Below are positions 1-11,350 of a stretch of DNA of 64,000 nucleotides, in pieces; position 1 is the first letter of the stretch, and the number at the start of each line of letters is the position of its first letter. The notes beneath the pieces are model-generated. The model was not told the DNA's origin, did no database searches, and worked only from the letters and a program-made list of their open reading frames with translations. The position numbers and the translations under genes are program-made. This stretch comes from Astrocystis sublimbata. Lineage: Eukaryota > Ascomycota > Sordariomycetes > Xylariales > Xylariaceae. The stretch spans positions 434,001 to 498,000 of the forward strand of contig JAJNNY010000003.1 in NCBI GenBank assembly GCA_022453515.1, read 5' to 3'.

Positions 1-1017
1 GAAGTGCGTGAGAAAGCTGCATCCGTGGACCGGTGGGGAGTGTCCATGTTGAACGAGCGGCAGGGGAGAGAGGAGAGAGAGGTGGGCGGATTTCTGGAAG
101 ATAACGTCAATGCCGTCCTTTCACTTCCTCTCCAATCAATCATACTGACCGCCAGAGCTGCGCCCAGGGCAACAAACAGACGCTCCGAGCCACGTAGACC
201 AAACCCATCAACAGCCTATGACCAGCCAGAGCAGAGAGCTGCTAGCGGAAGACGAGATACTTTCCAGTGCTGCCGGACTGTGCAGATCCCGACGAGACGG
301 TGAAGCGCCTGGGGATATATGAACAACAGAGGCCGGAGCAATGAGCCTTATCCCCTTGCCCGGCTCAAGAGGCACGGCCGGTGTTGTTGATATGGATGTA
401 CTTAGTCAGACAGCCAGGGTCTCTGCGAGCGGCAAGCAAAGCTTGGAGGTGAGACAAGCTCAGTGCATGGGCAAGCGATGCAGGTTGCCTACTTGGAGCT
501 AAGGCAGTCAGTCAGTCAGGCAGGCAGGCAGGCAGGCAAATCTTTGCGCCCTCTGCTAGGTCGTGGCCGGGGAATGGCCATCGTGGCCGTTTGTACAGTA
601 GGTAGAGTCTCAAATAGGGTTCAATGCGTCAAGACGGCTAGCTGCAGCTTTTGGCTCTGTGTTTCCCACGTGACAAACGGTCCATCAACCACCAGTTGCA
701 CACACAGATGTCCGAGATGCACAAGAGAGGCTTGTAAATTCTTGGGTTTTTTTTTTCATTCATTCCTTTGATATAGATCTATGTTCCTTTATTCTGGACT
801 ATTCTGCTGTCATGTTGACGAGGCTAATGTGACTGACTGTAGACAGCTCTAGTTTGGTCCTTTCTATACCATCATCAGATGTCCTCCGGGTAATGATTCT
901 TTCTGCGATGAAGCCCCTTGTATGCTGGTGGATATGCATCCTGTCCAACCGCAATTGCCAATAGTCAAAGGTGCAATGTGTTAATTGGTTTCGAGCAAAC
1001 GTGAAAGCCATCCTGTG
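1..1017. other. intergenic, no gene seen
   Basis: No reading frame here resembles a protein I know, and the 99-codon frame at the left edge has no supporting motif. The stretch holds a CAGT/CAGG microsatellite (505-537) and a short T-run near 748-757. The part nearest 1018 is presumably the 3' UTR and terminator region of the minus-strand remodeller gene. A neighbouring gene could lie just left of the window. Confidence 0.6.
505..537. repeat. CAGT/CAGG microsatellite
   Basis: About four CAGT units run directly into about five CAGG units, a compound tetranucleotide tract in intergenic DNA. Confidence 0.9.
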
Positions 1018-4000
1018 TTATAAGTTCCGTTGTCTATTTGCGGCGACGATCCGAAGCCTATGGGCTAAGAAGTTGCGAGCATGCACTGCCGGGTCGCCGT
1101 CACTCGATCTCATTCTGTCCATCGCTAGCCGTAGCGAAAGTTCGGAATTCAGGTCGACGCAGGGCGCTGATGTTGAGTGTTGACGACTGCAGAGAGCACA
1201 AGGATTCCCTCCCCCAATGCACCCTGTAGGAACAATATTACCATTGGGGAGCTGCACAGCAGGGGGCTGGACCGCCGACACCTGACGCCGGTTTGGCACC
1301 GTCGCCTGTCGCGGAGGAACAGATGGCCCACCCACGTTGGAGGGGACGATAGGGTTGGTGCTACGAGCAGCTGAATTAAGCGAGTGTGGTCGGCTAGGGA
1401 TAGAGGGTGACCTCTGTGAGCTACTCTGTACAATGCGGTGGGTAGATACTTGCGGGTGAGGAGGCCGAGCGGGTGGAGGCGCTTGACGCTGGAGTGTGTG
1501 CGACGTCGACGGCGGAATCCGGTTCGCGACAGCCGGCTGGTTCTTCGCAGTTCGTTTCACTTGTACTTGCTGGGGTGGCGGCTGGAGTTGCGACTTGGGT
1601 GCATCGTTTTGCATTCCTTGAGGGGTCGTTCATTTTAGCCGCCTTCTTCGGGCTCTTCCGAGTGTTCGTCTTTGGAGATATACCTTTGTCTTTGTGGGTT
1701 TTACCTGCTGTGTCTGCATAGTCGTCACTCTCATCATCGTCCATTTCATTTTGATCAATGTAGAGCTCGTCATCCTCCACGTCGACTTCGGAGCCAGCGT
1801 CATCCTCTCTAGGCTGTCCAAATGTCAATAAGGGGTCATTAACACCTTCAATGAAACCTACGCGGTTGGTCTTGTAGTCGATGCCTTGCGTGCCCCGTCG
1901 TCTGGCACCCCGACCATAGACCCGTTGCTCGGCCAGTCGCTGCCGCTCGTGCTCGGCTTCTCTCTCCTTGAGAATGTTCTCCCAGATTCCCGTGTTTGTG
2001 TCAAGAGTCAGGTCTTCTTGAACAGCGTCCGTATCGCCGTCTAGCTCGCCTTTGTCGTTCGCCCAGATTCGAGCAAAGGAAAACTGTGTTTCGGCGGAAT
2101 TATCATCTCCGGTATCAGTATTCTCAATCTGGCTCCTATCAAGGAGCTTGTCTACAGATGCGTGATCATAGGTTATCTTATCTTTGGAATCCTCGCTGAA
2201 AAGAGCAGCGGCGCCATGCTTGAGGATAGATTCCAGGTCTTCACTGGCTTCCTCTTTTGCATCCATGCTTTCAATGAGAGCATGGTCGAGTGCCATCTTT
2301 TTGCGCCCCATTTGCATGATCTTTTCCTCGACCGTATTCTTTGTCATCAGTTGAAAACACAACACCTTTCGCTTCTGTCCTATTCGATGCGCGCGCGACA
2401 AAGCCTGGATATCTTGGTGTGGGTTGAAGTCCGGGTCGTATATAATCACGGTGTCGGCTGTAGCCAGGTTGATGCCGACGCCTCCGGCGCGTGTTGAGAG
2501 AAGCATGGCAAAGAGAGGCGAGTCGGGGGCGTTGAACGCATCGATACGTTTTTGTTTCTCTAGCGCTGACAGAGACCCGTCGATTCGCGCATGTGGCATA
2601 TCCATGCCGGTCAAGAAGTCTTCCAAGATCGTAAGGGAGTGTAGGTATTGACTGAAGATCAGCACGCGGTGCCCCCTTTCCTGCAGTTTGGGGAGCATGA
2701 CTTCAAAAAGCAACAGCTTCGGCGAAGCTTCAATCAGGTTTCGGTGCATCTGGGCCATGTCCGCCGTTTTGTCTTCGATCTCGCCATTAAAGCAGAATGG
2801 ATGACATAGCACTTGCCGCAGATCAGAGAGAATGTTGCTCATGCTTTTTCGCTCCCCGGCCTTAAGCCTTGACTTGGAAATAATGGCTTTGATGAGCTCA
2901 GGATTTCGTGCCATGATGGACTTCGACAACTTCTCCTGAACAACAGTCATAGTGACCGGCAAGATGATTTGCGCCATCGGAGGAAGGAACTTAAGAACCT
3001 GGGCCTTAGTTCGTCGTAGAAAATAGGGACGGATGAGATTATGCAATTCCGGCAGATTTTCTTTGGTGAGCTCGGCATACTTTTCATCGAGCTCCTCTGC
3101 GTTCCTTCTCGCATCGATGAATTGCAAGAGGTTGAACAGCTCACGCTTGTTATTTTGTAATGGGGTGCCTGGATAGCATGTTAGCCACCGGCAGAGGAAT
3201 TGGGGGCTAGATAGTTATATCTCCTTACCGGTGAGAAGAATCCGAGAGGGGATCTTCATGCCCTGAAGTGACTTGTACAGTGTCGTTTCTTCGTTCTTCA
3301 ACCTCTGGCCCTCATCCACAATCAAGCCTACCCACTTCACTCCTGCAAAGACGCTTCTCACATTTGCAGCAGCTTCATAAGACATGATGACAACATGAGC
3401 TTTCAGTCCCGCTTTCGGGCCTTCGGGATAAAGCTCATGCCTGTAGGCAAGGTCTTGGGCAACTCTGCCTCCATGGTAAGTAACAACCCTCAGATCAGGG
3501 GCCCATTGCTTGAGCTCTCGTCGCCAGTTGGGGCATGTAGAGTTTGGTACCACCACCAGGAAAGGCCAGCAATTTGGCTTAGAATGAGTGAGGGCGGAGA
3601 TAAATGCAACGATCTGAATGGTTTTGCCTAATCCCATCTCGTCCGCAAGAATCACGTTTTGTTGCTGATGGAAGTTATACAAGAGGAAGTTGATCCCCTC
3701 CAGTTGGTATTCCATAAGCTTTCCCTTTCTGAGCTGAGGCGGTTGGCTCTTAAGTTCACAGTCCCGTCCAAAGTCGAGAGATCTGTAGAGTGCAATGCGT
3801 TCACTTATCTTGTGGTCAGGAATTGTGACGAAATATTTGCCGTTGAGATACTCGTCGTAGGCAGCATTGAATGCCTCCCAAACTGCACCAGAGTCCCGTG
3901 ATGGAGGCTCATTCCAGACGACCTCCTCGTAACTCAGGCCCTGGAACTTCACAAAGATGGAAGTGATATCATCGATTCGGTTCAGGTCCTCATCCTTACT

Positions 4001-7000
4001 TGAAGTATCCGCTCGAGTACGGTATTTCACGTTGAGAAGAACGTCTGCCAACAACCATTCTTCATCAATGGCAGCAGCTTTATCCATCTTGGGGTAAGTG
4101 GAAGCATCGCGTTTGTGGAATGCATGCCGCATAGCGCCTGGAGCAACTCCATGGATCCAGGCTCCTGGCATCCACGTGTCATGGAAGTGCGAGCGTCCCG
4201 CCCACTTGACGAGGTATTCAACATCGTCCTCGTTGTAATCTTGGATGGTTTGTCCTGGGAGGTACACAGTTGGATCAAACGGACGCCAGGCGACTAAAGT
4301 GTGCAGCTTATGGCGGGCGTCAATGCAGTCTTTGCAATTCCAACCGGCTAACGAGTATTCCTCCAGGCGATTATCTTTAAGATCTTGGCCATCGACTACC
4401 TCGGTTGTAAGGGCCGGAAGATGGGTAAAATGGAAGCTGCGCTTGCAGTTGGTGCAGCGAAACAAGACATTATCTGCATTATTCACCAAGTGCAAATCGA
4501 CCTCTGTAACTGGGTCCACTCCTCCATTTTCTGTTCGGATCTTTTCCTCCTGTTTCGGGGTCTTCTTGGTCGAAAACTCATTACAAGAGAGCCCCGGCAT
4601 ATGACATGTCGAGCATGATGCGTGATCCGGTGCCCGTTCATCCTTCTTCTTGTAGCTTTGAATGCAAAATTTGCACTGCAGGACGAAGTCATCGTGGCCG
4701 ATCTTGGTAGCGCGGTGCTCTCGCACCGCTCGAATGCCAATGCATGCCTTATGGTAGGAGAATGAACAGCCTTGGCAGTGCACAAGAAAATTCTTTATCC
4801 CACCAGGCTCGGCACAAGTTTCACAGTGGTCCAAGTGGAACTTCGGGAAAGGAGAGTCCGAACTCAGCTGCTGGAATATCTCTTTGATAGCTGCATATTT
4901 CGGTGTATTGGTCTGTCTTTCTTCGACGACATCATATTCATCCATCTCTGGATCCTTCATGCTTCTCATGGGCCGAGTGGATCTACCTGAGCGACGGACT
5001 GGTTCAAACTCAATGCCCGAGTCGCTGTCCTCCCGTATGATGATTTTGACAGCTCTAGTCTTGCCTTTCTTCCTTTTGGACTTTCGCGGTTGAGGTGTGA
5101 GATCAGAACGGACAACAAAGGAGTCGAAATCGTCACTTTCGTCATTGAGCACGTCGTCCTGTGCCAGTTCATCTTCAGAATACGTGATCTTGTAGCTCTG
5201 TCTAGTTGAGTTGTGTGATCTCGTCTGGCGGCTTGGTCGCAGTGGGGCAACCGAAGCTCGACTCCTCGTCGTGAGCTCCTTCATATCGTCTGAATCGCCA
5301 TCACCCAAATCGTATAGTTGGGACCTCGACTCATCAGATTCAACATCATGGCTTGTGTCAACTGATGTACGGCGGGATACAGTGCGCTCACTCCGGCGTG
5401 TAGGACGGGTCTTTGGTCTTTGACTCTTGCGGCGCTTCTGACTGTTGTAGTCAGAATCAGAATCATGATACTCGTCCTCTGGACGAGGCCGCTTGATTGG
5501 ATATCTCGCCATGGACGCTGTATCCTGGGCAGACTCCGATTCAAAGACCCGAAACGCTTCTCTGCCGCCCTTGTATTGAATCATGTGGTTGTAAGTGGCC
5601 TTTACGAAGAATGAAAGATTAGTTGATATTAACAAAGATGTGGATGAAGACAGAGGAAATTTCCGTGGTAAATGCCAAGCACAGAATTGAATCGCAGATC
5701 GAATAGGGAAGGAATGTGGTTGCAGACTGTTAGGTCAACCTGAAAACCAGAGCAAGAAGGCACTGAGAGCAGCACAGCGGCCGTGATGAGACATTTCGAG
5801 GAGATGAATGCATTTCACATGGTGATGTTGGTGCAAGGCTGAGATTTGTGACATACCATGCTGCCTCCTCAATCGCTAAATCGAGGATGCAATATGTGGT
5901 TCATTGCAGGCCATGAAGAGGGAGAAGGTTGCAGAGGAGTGGTGGTGAGATGAACAGGGAAAATCGAGAGGTGAAATGTAAGTAGGTAGTTGTTGTTGGT
6001 GGGTACTTGCACGTTGAGGTCAAAGTGCTAAAAGTTGAGAAAGGAAGGTGTAGGCGCCATTCAGCAAATACAACAACAACGCAGTGGTATGCAACGCGAG
6101 ATGGTCAGGATCTCTAGAGTGCAGGAAAATGAGGTTGAAGTCGAAGGATACCGAATTGATCAATAAAAAATTGTGGGGGGGAAGAAGGAGAGAGGAAGGA
6201 GGAAGGTGCATGAGGGTATGGCAGAAGGAAGGAAGGTAAAGTTGAAGATGGAAGTGGAGGTCAAATAAATGTCTGGTCTAAGAGAAAGTGGTGGTTGTTC
6301 CAAATTCTGGAAATGGTCTCAGAATGCTATGCCTCGCTACCTCCAGAGCTGACTGACGCTGCTCAAGAGCTGATATGGTAATTGTAGGGGTGGCATTTGG
6401 CAGGCACGCACTTGATTGATGGTTATAATGACCCGGGCACGCCAACGCCAGTGATAATACCGATGTCGATACAAGGCCGCACGCACAATGGCGAAGAGCT
6501 GAAATCAAAAGCTGTGATAGGGAGTACCAGAGATTTACACTCACATGTTTTATGCGTCCATCTCTAAATTCAATCTGGTAGAGAACCTCGTCGTCATTAT
6601 CATCATTATCATCGTCGTCTTCAACCTCTTCCAATACCCGCCACACTGTCCGGCTGCGATGTATACGTTGGTAAGAATCAGGATCGACTGGGGCATCCAG
6701 GACCACTTCGATAGGGCGTAGTCGCTGCTGCTGCTGCTGCTGCGGAGGCGGCGAGGGGCTTGACACGGTTGTGTCGTTATTCAATTCAGCAACCCCTTGC
6801 CCCTTTTCGTCGCGCGATTTCGGCCTTTCGAGATCGCATGCACTTTGTTCGAGATTGGAGTCCAGCGCCATAGCATCCGGGGCCACCTCTGAGTCGGCTA
6901 TCGAGATAAGTTCTCCTGTCGTGATATGACCGGCGCTGTCGTCAGCCTCGGCGACCAAGCTCTGCGAAGGCTGTCCAGCGCCCCGGGTCTCTGCAGTGGC

Positions 7001-7090
7001 CTCGATGTCCTCGATACCCTCGACGCCCATCTCGACCACGATGCCGTCATTGCTTCGGGCGCTTTCGGGCTTGTCTGGTGTGACATCCAT
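1018..7090 (-). CDS. mit1: CHD3/Mi-2-like SNF2 chromatin remodeller (Mit1 type)
   Basis: Predicted exons are 7090-6545, 5599-3229, 3168-1684 and 1616-1018 (about 1666 aa). In order: an N-terminal chromo-like segment split across the first intron (about residues 148-205); two Cys/His PHD-like clusters (about 440-495 and 510-607); a chromodomain (about 640-680, EYLVKWAG) with a second half-repeat near 730-750; a SNF2 ATPase with motif I DEMGLGKT (835-842) and DEGQ in place of DEAH (944-947); a helicase C domain ending in SRAHRIGQ; and a C-terminal CxxC-H-C knuckle after a Pro-rich tail. S. pombe Mit1 is the ATPase of the SHREC silencing complex, so heterochromatic nucleosome positioning is the likely role. 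The first intron is unusually long (945 nt) but phase 0 on both sides, and the join rebuilds the chromo-like fold. The last intron (1617-1683, donor GTATAT) could instead be 1617-1704. The upstream gene mrm1 is divergent. Confidence 0.85.
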
Positions 7091-8008
7091 TGCGACAGAG
7101 GCATCGATTTACGGTTGTTGTCTCGACTGTTCCTCACTGAGGAAACGGAGGGCGTACGGGAGGCGGGGGACGTTGACTATCTGCGCTGCCACTGGATTAG
7201 CCACCATGTCGAGCACTGCATTAAATGCAAGTTGCGACAACGCCCTTTGCGACAAGACAAAATGCGGCAGTAGGAGGGGACGCCAACGTACCAGAGGCGC
7301 AAAGTTCCTGCTTGATAATCGGCGCAAGCGAGCTCATGCAGATGCAATCATAGTGGGAATACCAAAAGCATGCAACGGGAGAAGGCGCATATCAAGACAT
7401 TCTCGGCACTGAGCATCACAGATGGCCAAAAAGTGATGGGCAGAAACGCGCAACTGGGTGTTGTAACTTGTCACGCGTCGGTTGCTTGGGCTGCTGGCTC
7501 CCGTTGGCTCGGTCCCCTGCCCTACCACCCCTACCTCGCCTGCATGTACCTAAGTTATCTATGTAAGTACATGTACCTAGCGGCAGTATCTCGCAGCGGT
7601 GTTAAAGTGTCGCGGGTCTGGCCTTGGCCGCAAAACACGCCAATCTATGGGAGTAGAAGTACCTATCGAGGTACATATACCCGACCTATCTAAAGTGAAC
7701 ATGCATGTAGGTAGACCGCTAAAGCCCGGTAGCTTGGCCCGGGCCCGCTTGGTGCCTAAGGTCCCCCGGTACTGTACTATAAGCCCTGTACCTGTAGGCA
7801 GATCCATTCGGCTTGATCCTTGCAACGCATACTCGTACATGTGCATAGCGCACTTATACAAATTTTCAATTTTCAGACAACATCATCGTACCTCAGCTTC
7901 AAGGTTTAAATCATCCTCCAAAACACCCTGTTCTCCCACCAAGTGCTCTGAACCCCCAAGCTACACTACACCTCATTGTCTGTGTCCCTACCCCCGACCA
8001 GCTATGCG
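7091..8008. promoter_or_regulatory. shared mit1/mrm1 divergent intergenic region
   Basis: This is the head-to-head gap between the remodeller and mrm1 and must hold both promoters and 5' UTRs. It contains TACCTA/TAGGTA-type motifs around 7545-7580 and 7660-7715 and a CT/CA-rich leader before 8009. No ORF here is convincing. Confidence 0.55.
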
Positions 8009-10288
8009 ATGAGATTCCCTTATTCTCATAGTTTACTTGGTAGACACAATGTAGCATCCCTGAAACCATTCATCACACCCAGACCTGCTGCTCTCTCTCG
8101 CGCCGCATCCTCGCTGACCGCCATCCACAATGGCCTGCGACAGTCGCAGAAGTCTCGGCCCCAGGGTTTCGACCCGGCGTCGCTGGAGACCGCGAAACCC
8201 CGCCGACCCCCACGGAGCGGGCAAAACAGCCGCGACCCGAACTGGACCCCGCCGACCTTCAAGATGAAGAGGGGCAAGAAGGATATCACCGACACCGGTC
8301 CCCGTGCCCCGTCGAGGCGCGCGCGCTTCAACGACCCCAACGATAGCTTTGGCAAACGAAGCCTCGTCTACCAGATGAAGCACGGCGCTCTGCGGGACAA
8401 GATGGCCGAGCTGGCGGGGCAAGAGCGCAGCCGCCCCCGATCATCCTCACCCGACCGCCTTAGCTCCGGTGACTTTATGAAAGATTTCAACTCCAGCGCC
8501 GGGCGGGGAACAGGCTCTACCAGAGGGGGCGCTTCAACTGGCCGTGACCGACGTCCCGAACGGCGCGAGTCTCGCCCGCGATCATTCGAGGGAAGCGACC
8601 GGAACGAACGGGGACCCTCAGACCGGTTTAGCTCGCGCCCACGATCATTCGAGGGGGGCAACCGGAAAGATCGAGTTTCTTCGGACCGATTTGAATCACG
8701 CCCACGATCATTCGAAAGAAACGATCGGAAAGACCGAGGTTCTTCGGAACGGTTTGAATCACGCCCGCGATCATTCGAGGGAGGCGACCGGAAAGATCGA
8801 GTTTCTTCGGACCGATTTGAATCACGCCCACGATCATTCGAAGGAAACGATCGGAAAGACCGAGGTTCTTCGGAACGGTTTGAATCACGCCCACGATCAT
8901 TTGAGGGAAGCGACCGGAAAGAGCGAGAAACCTCGGACCGGTTTAGCTCGCGCCCACGATCGTTCGAGGGCAGCGACCGAAACGAACGAGGACCCTCGGA
9001 GCGGTTTGAATCACGCCCACGATCGTTCGAAGGAGGCGATCGGAAAGAACGAGGACCCTCGGAGCGTTTTGAATCACGCCCACGATCAGACGCGGGAACA
9101 AGGAGCTTCGACAAGGAGCGTACGAGGCGCCCCGACGACGCATCTGCATTCGGCAATCGCGAATCCTCCGGCTACAAACCTAGCCAATGGAGCGGTTCCC
9201 GAAGGAGCGGCGGCGAAGATGCTAGGGGAGAAGACGAAAGCAGGAGAGACGACGGCCCTGTCCGCATCCATCACACGACTGCAGCCTCACAATTTCTCTA
9301 TGGGCGATCCGTAGTTGAGGCGGCACTGAAAGATTCACGACGCCAGCTCTACAAGCTATACATCTATAACGGGGACGACAGGCAAAATGTGTCGTCGGAC
9401 GATACACTAGCTAAACTTGCACAACAAAAGGCGGTCGAGGTCACACATGTGCCGAACAGTGGCTTGCGCATGATGGACAAGATGAGCAATGGAAGGCCGC
9501 ACAACGGATGCGTCCTCGAGGCGTCACCGTTGCCCCAGCTTCCCCTCAAGGCGCTGGGGCCCTTGTCGGAGGACCCTACCAAGACCGGATTCCACCTCGA
9601 GCTAGGCCATCAGTCCAGTGAGGAAGCCCAGGTCAACGGTACATCTGACTTTATCGGCTACCAGCTGCCCAAGGAGCGGAAACCCTTCGTCCTTTTACTG
9701 GACGGTATACTGGATCCTGGCAATCTCGGGGGCATCCTGCGAACTGCGGGATTCCTTGGTGTCAACGCCGTGGGCATCACGAAAAGCAGCTCGGCCACGT
9801 TAACACCGGTAGCGCTGAAGGCATCGGTGGGCGCGTCCGAAGTGCTCAGCCTTTTTGCCGTCAACTCCACGGCGGATTTCCTGAGTCGCTCAAAGGAGAA
9901 CGGATGGCTGGTCTATGCCGCCGTCCCAGCCACCAGGCGGTCCAGAGGCAACTCGCACCTGACGGTAGACCGCGTGGAGGAGTACGACCCCCTCGCGGCG
10001 CAGCCCACGGTGCTGGTGATCGGCAGCGAGGGCGAGGGTCTTTCCAAACCAATCCGACGACTGGCGGATCACGAAGTGTCCATCCCTAGCCCGACAGGTG
10101 GCTTCTCGAACGTCGTCGACAGTCTCAATGTGAACGTGGCGACTGGCATCCTCTGCTCTAGTTTTCTCAAGAAGCAAACTTCAGGAATGATGGAGATTGA
10201 AGACGCCCCGGCCGCGACAGGCTCACAAGACGCCCCAATCGCGACAGGCTCACAGGAGGAGGAGGAGAGCGAGGAGAAGCTTTGGTAG
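8009..10288 (+). CDS. mrm1: mitochondrial rRNA 2'-O-ribose methyltransferase (SpoU/TrmH family)
   Basis: Single-exon gene, 759 aa, far longer than yeast Mrm1 (about 410 aa). The Arg-rich, acid-free N-terminus reads as a mitochondrial presequence. A long basic disordered region holds the 21-residue repeat (8573-9076). A TrmH substrate-binding domain starts near residue 422 (FLYGRSVVEAAL), and the SpoU knot methyltransferase occupies about 555-745. Motif 1 is DPGNLGGILRTAG, motif 2 is LVIGSEGEGL, and motif 3 ends SLNVNVATGI, so the catalytic and SAM-binding elements look intact. Yeast Mrm1 methylates a conserved G in the peptidyl-transferase loop of mitochondrial 21S rRNA. The tail carries a small duplication around ATGSQDAP. 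The start is the first ATG of the frame; further codons upstream have no ATG. Confidence 0.9.
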   Translation: MRFPYSHSLLGRHNVASLKPFITPRPAALSRAASSLTAIHNGLRQSQKSRPQGFDPASLETAKPRRPPRSGQNSRDPNWTPPTFKMKRGKKDITDTGPRAPSRRARFNDPNDSFGKRSLVYQMKHGALRDKMAELAGQERSRPRSSSPDRLSSGDFMKDFNSSAGRGTGSTRGGASTGRDRRPERRESRPRSFEGSDRNERGPSDRFSSRPRSFEGGNRKDRVSSDRFESRPRSFERNDRKDRGSSERFESRPRSFEGGDRKDRVSSDRFESRPRSFEGNDRKDRGSSERFESRPRSFEGSDRKERETSDRFSSRPRSFEGSDRNERGPSERFESRPRSFEGGDRKERGPSERFESRPRSDAGTRSFDKERTRRPDDASAFGNRESSGYKPSQWSGSRRSGGEDARGEDESRRDDGPVRIHHTTAASQFLYGRSVVEAALKDSRRQLYKLYIYNGDDRQNVSSDDTLAKLAQQKAVEVTHVPNSGLRMMDKMSNGRPHNGCVLEASPLPQLPLKALGPLSEDPTKTGFHLELGHQSSEEAQVNGTSDFIGYQLPKERKPFVLLLDGILDPGNLGGILRTAGFLGVNAVGITKSSSATLTPVALKASVGASEVLSLFAVNSTADFLSRSKENGWLVYAAVPATRRSRGNSHLTVDRVEEYDPLAAQPTVLVIGSEGEGLSKPIRRLADHEVSIPSPTGGFSNVVDSLNVNVATGILCSSFLKKQTSGMMEIEDAPAATGSQDAPIATGSQEEEESEEKLW
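8573..9076 (+). repeat. 63-bp coding tandem repeat, eight units
   Basis: Eight in-register 63-bp units each encode a 21-residue Arg/Ser-rich module of the form RPRSFEG-DRK-R-SS-RFES, with a partial ninth unit from 9077. Units 2-3 and 4-5 are nearly the same dimer, pointing to duplication of a two-unit block. It lies inside mrm1, between the presequence and the methyltransferase. Confidence 0.95.
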
Positions 10289-11350
10289 GCGGGACATGTA
10301 TGCAAGATGTAATTGGCTTTGGTACTTGCGAATCGGCCAACGTAAAGGGGCATGTAACATCACCCATGTATGATATGGATGCAAAGAAAATAATTCCACT
10401 AGGTCGCAATATACCCCGGGACCAAAAGTCAGGCCTATGTATGCGCTTTGCCCTATCATGCTATTGTGAGTAATGAGTCTATGAGAATGTGAGAGTGGCA
10501 CATCATCACATGAATCTCAACTGCAGGCTTGGCAATGCTTGGCAGGGTCCAGCAATTCCAGAACATTGCCCTTTCCAGCTTCATGACAGGCTTGCCTCGG
10601 CTGCATGTCTCAGTCTGCAGAAACAATAAAAAAACTGAGGCCAAACAAACTGTCCGCTTGACATTTTTCTATTTTTTCGGTTTTCATCGTCGATATCTAC
10701 ATCACCTTGGAGGTTACTTGAATTAAGCACTACCTAGCAATGGACAACCGAGTCATAGACGGGGCGGTACGTAGGTAGGTACCTACTAGGTACCTAGTGC
10801 AGATCGATCGTCGAACCCAGCCACGCCAATTCTGATTTAGACGTGGTTGGTCAGATGGAAGCTGCCAACGACCCAACCAGCGCACCTACTTCCAAGTTAT
10901 ATCTACCGATCCCCAGGTCAGCCAGGTCAGCTCGGTCAGCTCACCGCATTGTTCTGTACAAAACCATAGTCGAATAGCGGACGTCTAGCGCACTCACTCT
11001 TACACCATACCACGCAGCCACGTGCCTCACTCCAGTCGATGATACCTTTGGTGTTTACTTATTCCATTTCTGCCAAGACGGTTATTGGGATTAGGTAGGT
11101 ACCCATTCATTCGGTAACGGATCTATTGCGCAAACGAAGAGCATATCGCATACCGCCATTTCGCAGCTGGCTGTCACTATCCTCCTTGAATTGCTGTCAA
11201 AACCTAACCAGGCAGAAGGCTCACAACCCGCAAGGACGGGGCGTTTGTGCTCCTGTTTCCACGGCCTTCCAGATATTCGCAAGCTAGCATGAAGCAGAGA
11301 AGTTAGCAAGCTACGCTCGAAACAACCGTACCTAGTTAAGATCAAGCACG
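10289..11350. other. intergenic, TAGGTACC-rich
   Basis: 3' region of mrm1 and promoter of the next plus-strand gene. A dense TAGGTAGGTACCTACTAGGT-like run lies at 10771-10800 and another at 11093-11103; CAGGTCAGC/CGGTCAGC direct repeats lie near 10915-10942. No gene is recognised. Confidence 0.6.

Noticed and set aside
4..303. 99-codon ORF at the left edge
   Set aside because: No family motif, no promoter or splice context; composition like surrounding intergenic DNA.
944..947. DEGQ in place of DEAH in the remodeller (residue numbers of the protein, not window bases) as a sign of a dead ATPase
   Set aside because: Motif I and the other helicase motifs are intact, and motif II varies among remodeller subfamilies, so loss of activity is not supported.
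5857..5859. ATG-only exon as the principal start of the remodeller
   Set aside because: Kept only as an alternative, because the 6545-7090 exon completes a chromo-like domain and joins in phase.
8368..9314. Long overlapping ORFs antisense and +2 to mrm1
   Set aside because: They arise from the 63-bp repeat, which is stop-free in several frames; only the mrm1 frame continues into a conserved domain.
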